Shown here: positions 6,500-10,447 of the stretch, piece by piece
How the letters are laid out: each line of letters starts with the position of its first letter
How positions within the stretch are numbered: position 1 is the first letter of the stretch
Source: Rhodobiaceae bacterium UBA7378
GTDB lineage: Bacteria > Pseudomonadota > Alphaproteobacteria > RS24
Assembly (NCBI GenBank): GCA_002469805.1
Contig: DKNW01000018.1
Location: 1 to 10,447 of the forward strand
Reading direction: 5' to 3'
DNA: 10,447 bases
Notes under the pieces: model-generated
The model's database searches: none
Told to the model about the DNA's origin: nothing
Seen by the model: only the letters and a program-made list of their open reading frames with translations
Made by a program: the position numbers and the translations under genes

Positions 6500-6517
6500 A
6501 ACTTGACTTCGTTCAAG
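6497..6517 (-). terminator. Weak terminator-like hairpin at the end of rlmN
   Basis: On the minus strand CTTGA (6517-6513) pairs with TCAAG (6506-6502) around a 6-base loop and is followed by five T (6501-6497). The first arm overlaps the rlmN stop codon. The stem is short and AT-rich, so termination would be inefficient at best. Confidence 0.3.
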
Positions 6518-7667
6518 CGATAGGGCGGTGCAGTTTTCGCGCTTCTAACTCCGCCATTTTGCGAGCTGCGGCGGTTTCTTTCACACTTTCCGACTTTAAT
6601 TGCCCGCAGGCGGCCATAATGTCGCGGCCACGTGGTGTGCGCACGGGGCTCGCATATCCCGCGCGATTGACGATATCCGCAAACGCCTCAATGCGGTCTC
6701 GGTCGGCGCACGCATAGGGACTACCCGGCCAAGGATTGAACGGAATGAGATTGATTTTGGCCGGTATGCCAGCCAGTAGACGCACCAGTTCGCGCGCGTC
6801 GGCATCGCTATCATTGACGCCTTTCAACATGACATATTCGAAGGTGATGCGCCGCGCATTGGATAGACCTGGATATGCGCGGCAAGTGTCGAGCAACTCG
6901 GCAATCGGATATTTTTTGTTCAGCGGCACAAGTTCATTGCGCAAATTGTCACGTACGGCGTGCAGAGAAATCGCCAGCATCACGCCAGCTTCCGCGCCCA
7001 CGCGTTCAATATCCGGCACCACGCCTGAGGTTGAAAGCGTAATGCGGCGGCGCGACAGCGCGAGGCCGTCGCCGTCGCTCATTACATTTAGTGCCTCAAT
7101 GACATTATCCGTGTTGTAGAGCGGCTCGCCCATGCCCATCATCACAATATTGGTAATCTTGCGGGCTCCAGTATTGGAAGCGCCACCTGTGGGCCAGTCG
7201 TTCAGCGCATCGCGGGCAGCGACAAGCTGGCCAGTAATCTCTGTGGCGGTCAGGTTGCGCACCAGTTTTTGCGTGCCGGTATGGCAGAAGCTGCATGCGA
7301 GCGTGCACCCGACTTGGCTTGATATGCATAACGTGCCGCGATCGGCTTCCGGAATATATACCGTCTCGACCTCGTGCCCGTCGGCTAGCCGGAACAGCCA
7401 TTTGCGTGTGCCGTCATCGGAGTATTGGGCATCAGCCGTCGTCAGCCGGTCGAGGGTAAAATTTTCTGCCAAGCCTGCGCGCACGGCTTTGGCGACATTA
7501 TGCATGGCATCAAATTCTGCAACACCATGAGCATATAACCAACTCCATATTTGCTGGCGACGCATTTTTATCTGCTTTTCAGACACGCCGGCCGACAGCA
7601 AAGCGGCATCAAGGGCCGGCTTGCTAGCCCCGCACAGGCTTTTGCCTGGCCCTGAGGTATCATCCAT
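6513..7667 (-). CDS. rlmN: Dual-specificity 23S rRNA/tRNA methyltransferase RlmN
   Basis: A 384-residue radical SAM enzyme that makes 2-methyladenosine at A2503 of 23S rRNA and at A37 of some tRNAs. The 4Fe-4S cluster motif CX3CX2C is Cys121, Cys125 and Cys128 (GCTLACSFC). Cys114 in LCISSQ and Cys354 in DIMAACGQL correspond to E. coli Cys118 and Cys355; the latter carries the methyl group. MMGMGEPLYN (176-185) binds SAM, and SLHAVRDNLRNELVPLN is also conserved. Residues 17-75 match the N-terminal helical domain. The ATG overlaps the end of the upstream ialB-like gene by 8 bases (ATGGATGA), so the two are probably translated together. The last ~25 residues after the CGQL block are a charged tail. 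From memory, argG, rlmN and ialB-type genes are often close in alphaproteobacteria. Confidence 0.97.
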   Translation of the reverse strand: MDDTSGPGKSLCGASKPALDAALLSAGVSEKQIKMRRQQIWSWLYAHGVAEFDAMHNVAKAVRAGLAENFTLDRLTTADAQYSDDGTRKWLFRLADGHEVETVYIPEADRGTLCISSQVGCTLACSFCHTGTQKLVRNLTATEITGQLVAARDALNDWPTGGASNTGARKITNIVMMGMGEPLYNTDNVIEALNVMSDGDGLALSRRRITLSTSGVVPDIERVGAEAGVMLAISLHAVRDNLRNELVPLNKKYPIAELLDTCRAYPGLSNARRITFEYVMLKGVNDSDADARELVRLLAGIPAKINLIPFNPWPGSPYACADRDRIEAFADIVNRAGYASPVRTPRGRDIMAACGQLKSESVKETAAARKMAELEARKLHRPIA

Positions 7668-8199
7668 TGGAACAGGCTTTGTCGATGGCTTTCATTGCCG
7701 CCGTCACGCCTTTGAGCGAATAGCTGTCCGTGGTCAGCGTACCGCGCTCGGATGTGCCTTTGAACACTAGCTCATTGCCGCGCCGCATGGCCTGAACCAT
7801 GGCACCCTGTCGCGCTTCATTGTCTAGCCAGGCCCATTCTTTGGCGTTGGTTTTGGCCCGAACGCCTGTAAAAAACGCAAATGTATCGCTGCCAATGCGG
7901 GCAAATGGATTGCTCTCGGCCGAGAAAGGATAGCCGACCCGCACGCTCACCTCATCGCGCACGCCCGAGCCGGGCCGGTGCGAAATGGTGACAAATACAT
8001 CGCCACGGCGCGCGGCGCGCGGTAATTTTCGGCGCGGCTCCCCGACAATGTAACAAAGCTTGAACTTGCCAGCGCCCTCAGTATAGGCCCGCCAGTCGCT
8101 AAATGTGCCTAGAAGCTGCGGATCCGCGGCTTTCACGGGCAGTGCGCATAATAAAATACCGCACATCGCTGCGGTTGCATAAGGAGTAAACCGTTTCAT
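7660..8199 (-). CDS. Invasion-associated locus B (IalB) family periplasmic protein
   Basis: A 179-residue exported protein. Residues 1-24 form a Sec signal peptide (Lys2-Arg3, hydrophobic core, then PVKA before ADPQ). The mature part opens with LGTFSDWRAYT, carries GDVFVTISHRPG and ends with VFKGTSERGTLTTDSYSLKG and a C-terminal Cys. This order fits IalB-family proteins of alphaproteobacteria, named from Bartonella but widespread in free-living species, where the role is unclear; invasion is not implied. Cys49 and Cys176 could form a disulfide. I choose the ATG at 8199 because it places the signal peptide at the very N-terminus; a GTG at 8235 would add 12 residues and neither start has a strong Shine-Dalgarno. 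It overlaps rlmN by 8 bases and is divergent from the sigma-factor gene. Confidence 0.85.
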   Translation of the reverse strand: MKRFTPYATAAMCGILLCALPVKAADPQLLGTFSDWRAYTEGAGKFKLCYIVGEPRRKLPRAARRGDVFVTISHRPGSGVRDEVSVRVGYPFSAESNPFARIGSDTFAFFTGVRAKTNAKEWAWLDNEARQGAMVQAMRRGNELVFKGTSERGTLTTDSYSLKGVTAAMKAIDKACSNG

Positions 8200-8263
8200 C
8201 AGACCATTTTTTCTCGAAATCAACACGAAACGCACTGTACGCGCTTTGTCGTCTGATTTCCAG

Positions 8264-8283
8264 CGCTTGCTTTCGCTTGCTTT
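8264..8283. repeat. Two perfect tandem copies of a 10-bp unit
   Basis: CGCTTGCTTT occurs at 8264-8273 and again at 8274-8283 with no gap. A 10-bp period is about one turn of DNA, so bound proteins would lie on the same face. It sits in the ialB/sigma-factor divergent region and overlaps the -35 hexamer of the candidate sigma-gene promoter. Confidence 0.6.
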
Positions 8284-8305
8284 CCTTGGGCCAGTAGCGT
8301 TTAAT
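8277..8305 (+). promoter_or_regulatory. Candidate promoter of the ECF sigma-factor gene
   Basis: TTGCTT (8277-8282) and TTTAAT (8300-8305) are 17 bases apart; the -10 matches 5/6 and the -35 3/6. A start near 8311 would leave a leader of about 44 bases. The -35 lies in the second copy of the 10-bp tandem repeat. I see no clear ECF-type promoter, so autoregulation is not supported by inspection. Confidence 0.35.
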
Positions 8306-8354
8306 CAATTTTGCGTACTGCATTCTTGTGCGCGTAGTAGAAGGTCTGGTGACC

Positions 8355-8957
8355 ATGCAGTCGAGCGGCCAGAACATCCGGTCCGCGCGGGAAGTTTTAG
8401 ACAAGGATCAGGGCGCAACGTACTTTGCCTCCCTTATCGAGACCATCGCCGAACAAAAAAGCCGGGACGCCTTTGCGGAGTTATTTAAACATTTCGCACC
8501 AAGGCTAAAGGGGTATCTTATGCGTCTGGGGTCGCCCGACCAACAGGCCGAGGAGATCGCGCAAGAAGCCATGCTGACCGTATGGCGCAAAGCGCATCTG
8601 TATAAGCGCAATCTCGCAGCACCTTCAACATGGATTTTTATTATCGCGCGGAACCGGCGGATCGATGTGTTACGTCGTCAGCGCTTTCCGGAAATTGACC
8701 CTGACGACCCAACGCTAGTTGGCGACGAGCCTATGCGCCCTGACGATGCGTTGATCGGGCGTGTCGAGGCGGACAAGGTGCGTTCTGCGCTCACCAAATT
8801 GCCGGATGAACAGCGCGAGTTGGTTCGGCTGGCCTTTTATAATGGCTGGTCGCATTCTGAGATCGCGCGTTCCACCGAATTGCCGCTTGGAACCGTCAAG
8901 TCGCGGCTACGTCTGGCGTTTTCGCGCTTGCGTAACGAGTTGGATGAGCGCCTCTAA
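8355..8957 (+). CDS. ECF (group IV) RNA polymerase sigma factor
   Basis: A 200-residue sigma-70-family protein with only regions 2 and 4. Region 2 spans about 39-108: FAELFKHFAPRLKGYLMR, then AEEIAQEAMLTVWRKA (core binding) and STWIFIIARNRRIDVLRR (-10 recognition). An acidic linker of about 30 residues follows (IDPDDP, GDEPMRPDD). Region 4 spans about 141-193, with LPDEQRELVRLAFYNGWSHSEIA and the recognition helix LPLGTVKSRLRLAFSRLR. The sequence resembles the alphaproteobacterial RpoE/ChrR-type group, in which a zinc anti-sigma factor usually follows directly; none does here. AGAAGG (8339-8344) serves either the ATG at 8355 (spacing 10) or a GTG at 8349 (spacing 4). A GTG at 8328 lies upstream of this site and is unlikely. 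The regulon and inducing signal cannot be read from the window. Confidence 0.92.
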   Translation: MQSSGQNIRSAREVLDKDQGATYFASLIETIAEQKSRDAFAELFKHFAPRLKGYLMRLGSPDQQAEEIAQEAMLTVWRKAHLYKRNLAAPSTWIFIIARNRRIDVLRRQRFPEIDPDDPTLVGDEPMRPDDALIGRVEADKVRSALTKLPDEQRELVRLAFYNGWSHSEIARSTELPLGTVKSRLRLAFSRLRNELDERL

Positions 8958-8966
8958 AAGATTTCT

Positions 8967-9005
8967 CCAAGCTGGCGACATGACGCGGCTGGGTTAATTT
9001 TTCTT
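8967..9005 (+). terminator. Candidate terminator of the sigma-factor gene
   Basis: CCAAGC (8967-8972) can pair with GCTGGG (8988-8993) with one mismatch, and a 3-bp GCG/CGC pair lies inside the loop. TTAATTTTT and more pyrimidines follow. The stem is imperfect, so the call is tentative, but the position 9 bases after the stop codon fits. Confidence 0.35.
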
Positions 9006-9007
9006 CT

Positions 9008-9025
9008 CTTTGCGCAGGCTTTGCG
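9008..9025 (+). repeat. Direct repeat CTTTGCG upstream of the quinone reductase gene
   Basis: CTTTGCG occurs at 9008-9014 and 9019-9025, 11 bases apart start to start, about one helical turn. TATGAT (9026-9031), a possible -10 element with 4-5 consensus bases, follows directly. No good -35 lies at 16-18 bases, so this could be an activator-dependent promoter or chance. Confidence 0.25.
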
Positions 9026-9045
9026 TATGATACGGACTGAAATGT

Positions 9046-9061
9046 CACATGATCATATGTG
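9046..9061. repeat. Inverted repeat CACAT-N6-ATGTG with an internal palindrome
   Basis: CACAT (9046-9050) and ATGTG (9057-9061) are perfect inverted arms around GATCAT. An 8-base palindrome, ATGATCAT (9049-9056), lies within. The symmetry suits a dimeric regulator site, located about 63 bases before the quinone reductase start and downstream of the possible -10 element. Confidence 0.4.
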
Positions 9062-9123
9062 CGCGCTCGCGCGGGCGATCAAGCTAAAAAGATCGGTCAC
9101 AGAGCCGCTCAGGGGAGGAAAAA

Positions 9124-10137
9124 ATGAAGGCAGTATTGTGCAAGGAATTCGGGCCACCGGAAACACTGGTTGTCGAGGATATAGCCTCGCCCGAACCCGG
9201 CCCAGGTCAGGTCGTACTAGATGTTCACGCTGCTGCCGTAAATTTTCCCGATACTTTGATCATTGAAAACAAATACCAGTTTAAACCGCCGCTACCTTTT
9301 GCACCTGGCGGCGAAGTTGCCGGTGTTGTTAGCAAGCTAGGTGAAGGCGCCAGCATGTACAAAATCGGTGACCGGGTCATCGGTTCGTGTGGCCATGGCG
9401 GTTTTGTTGAAGAGCTTGCCATTCCCGAAACCAGTTGTGTGCCGGTGCCCGATTCCATGGATCTCGAAACGGCTTCGGCGCTGGTACTGACCTATGGCAC
9501 ATCCTATTACGCACTCAAAGATCGCGCCTATATTAAGCCGGGTGAAAACCTCTTGGTGATGGGGGCCGCCGGTGGTGTTGGCCTAGCGGCGGTAGAGCTT
9601 GGTAAGGCGATGGGCGCGCGCGTTATTGCGGCGGCATCCTCGCAAGACAAGCTGGATGTCTGCACCGAGCATGGCGCAGACGAAACCCTGCTTTATCCAT
9701 CCGGCGAAATGGGCCGCGACGAGCAACGGGCGTTTTCTGAAGCGATTAAAGAATTAACCGGCGGGCAGGGCGCTGACGTGGTTTATGATCCGGTCGGCGG
9801 TGATTATGCCGAGCCTGCTTTGCGCGCGACCAACTGGGATGGTCGCTATTTGGTGATCGGCTTTGCGGCTGGGCCTATTCCAAAAATTCCACTTAATCTG
9901 ACGCTGCTGAAAAGCTGCCAGATTGTCGGCGTGTTCTGGGGGGCTTTCGTGGCGCGCGACCCGATGGCAAATAAACAAAACCTCGACGATCTCATGCAGT
10001 TTTACACTGATGGCAAAATCAAGCCACGCATTTCGGGCCGCTATCCGCTCGATGAAGCGGCCAAGGCGCTGCGCGAAATGTCGGACCGCAAGGTAAAGGG
10101 TAAAGTTATTCTCACTATGGGGCGCGACGCTGGCTGA
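9124..10137 (+). CDS. NADPH:quinone oxidoreductase family protein (zinc-free MDR)
   Basis: A 337-residue medium-chain dehydrogenase/reductase of the quinone-oxidoreductase branch, expected to reduce quinones or alpha,beta-unsaturated carbonyls with NADPH in the cytoplasm. The N-terminal GroES-like part contains AAAVNFPDTLI (36-46) and PFAPGGEVAGVV (58-69). The Rossmann part has the NADPH loop GAAGGVG (147-153), then GADVVYDPVGG and a C-terminal segment with GRYPLDEAAKALREM and GKVILTM. The Cys cluster and catalytic Cys/His of zinc-dependent alcohol dehydrogenases are absent. A strong Shine-Dalgarno (GGGGAGG) precedes the ATG. The 166-base upstream gap holds a direct repeat and an inverted repeat that could bind a regulator. 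The end overlaps the probable start of a transporter gene. The physiological substrate is unknown. Confidence 0.92.
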   Translation: MKAVLCKEFGPPETLVVEDIASPEPGPGQVVLDVHAAAVNFPDTLIIENKYQFKPPLPFAPGGEVAGVVSKLGEGASMYKIGDRVIGSCGHGGFVEELAIPETSCVPVPDSMDLETASALVLTYGTSYYALKDRAYIKPGENLLVMGAAGGVGLAAVELGKAMGARVIAAASSQDKLDVCTEHGADETLLYPSGEMGRDEQRAFSEAIKELTGGQGADVVYDPVGGDYAEPALRATNWDGRYLVIGFAAGPIPKIPLNLTLLKSCQIVGVFWGAFVARDPMANKQNLDDLMQFYTDGKIKPRISGRYPLDEAAKALREMSDRKVKGKVILTMGRDAG

Positions 10138-10447
10138 GGACCAATTACCCAGCGCACAACCGGTTGAGAAAAACAATTTACGCGCAGCTTTCTGGCTGCT
10201 TGCTTCTGCTGTTTTATTCACGCTGATGAGCGTGAGCGTCAAATATTTGGGCGAGGATATGCACTCGTTTCAAATCTCGTTTTTTCGGCTACTCATCTCG
10301 CTCATTGTCATCTGGCCCTTTTTGATGCGTATGGGTGGCGTGCGTGCGGGCATGAAAACCTCCGTGCCAGGCCTACAAATATTGCGCGGCGTCGTGGGGT
10401 CACTGGCAATGGTGTTGGGCTTTTACGCCATTGTGCATTTGCCGCTG
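10130..10447 (+). CDS. EamA/DMT-family transporter, N-terminal part with probable CTG start
   Basis: The frame is open to the window end and gives about 106 residues of a drug/metabolite-transporter superfamily permease. A polar N-tail (about 22 residues) is followed by TM1 (AFWLLASAVLFTLMSVSV), a short loop with SFQISFFR, TM2 (LLISLIVIWPFLM), a basic loop with GLQILRG, and TM3 (VVGSLAMVLGFYAIVHLPL). The order and the FFR...LRG...FYA...LPL wording fit EamA proteins, which export amino acids or metabolites. An in-frame TAA at 10094 closes the frame upstream. Between it and Met at 10226 there is no ATG, GTG or TTG. The CTG at 10130 follows GGGG (10119-10122) at a spacing of 7 and overlaps the oxidoreductase stop by 8 bases, so it is the best start. 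Starting at 10226 would cut TM1 in half. The substrate is unknown. Confidence 0.75.
   Translation, partial: MAEDQLPSAQPVEKNNLRAAFWLLASAVLFTLMSVSVKYLGEDMHSFQISFFRLLISLIVIWPFLMRMGGVRAGMKTSVPGLQILRGVVGSLAMVLGFYAIVHLPL

Noticed and set aside
8200..8235. GTG start adding 12 residues to the IalB-family protein
   Set aside because: It would put extra residues before the signal peptide and has no Shine-Dalgarno; kept only as an alternative.
8230..8262. GGAAAT with a CGTA box on the minus strand, resembling an ECF promoter for ialB
   Set aside because: Only a loose match to GGAAC-type elements, and the target motif of this sigma group is not known here.
9061..9074. GC-rich GCGC...GCGC self-pairing stretch before the quinone oxidoreductase
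   Set aside because: Only a 4-bp stem with a 4-base loop and expected by chance in alternating GC; no T run follows.
1..10447. Search for a defence system, CRISPR array, prophage, transposon or toxin-antitoxin pair
   Set aside because: No arrays of repeats, no terminal inverted repeats with a transposase, no nuclease/helicase or small gene pairs are visible; gene content is mainly housekeeping.

Overview
The window looks like ordinary chromosome from an alphaproteobacterium of moderately high GC. The evidence is an IalB-family periplasmic protein directly upstream of rlmN, an ECF sigma factor of the kind common in alphaproteobacteria, a YggT protein before folD, and short gaps with many start/stop overlaps. 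I cannot name the genus. I see no insertion sequences, tRNA or rRNA genes, CRISPR arrays, phage genes or toxin-antitoxin pairs. No gene-free stretch exceeds about 180 bases.

Layout. The left third (1-2194) looks like lipid or acyl-CoA metabolism: the C-terminal end of a kinase-like phosphotransferase, a crotonase whose catalytic triad matches dienoyl-CoA isomerase, and a short PlsC-type acyltransferase, all on +. A small VOC protein lies on -, convergent with the acyltransferase. At 2195-2302 a divergent promoter region starts a + strand run: an HD-domain protein resembling the PhnZ group, yggT and folD. folD ends in a 4-base CTAG shared with the stop of argG, which is on -.

The middle (5384-6512) holds a small secreted protein of unknown function (+) and a cold-shock protein (-). 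The cold-shock gene has a clear Rho-independent terminator, a candidate promoter, and a leader of about 130 bases containing a perfect small hairpin. Next come rlmN and, overlapping it by 8 bases upstream, an IalB-family periplasmic protein, both on -.

The right part holds an ECF sigma factor (+), divergent from ialB, with no anti-sigma gene next to it. A zinc-free quinone oxidoreductase follows, then the first ~106 codons of an EamA/DMT transporter that runs off the window. That transporter has no ATG, GTG or TTG at a sensible place; the best start is a CTG overlapping the end of the oxidoreductase gene.

Most genes are housekeeping: one-carbon folate metabolism (folD), arginine synthesis (argG), rRNA/tRNA methylation (rlmN) and cold-shock RNA binding. 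I do not find a convincing new multi-gene system. The points most worth a second look are the PhnZ-like HD protein, the sigma factor without an adjacent anti-sigma factor and the 10-bp tandem repeat before it, the CTG start, the secreted four-cysteine protein, and a hairpin around the crotonase ribosome-binding site.
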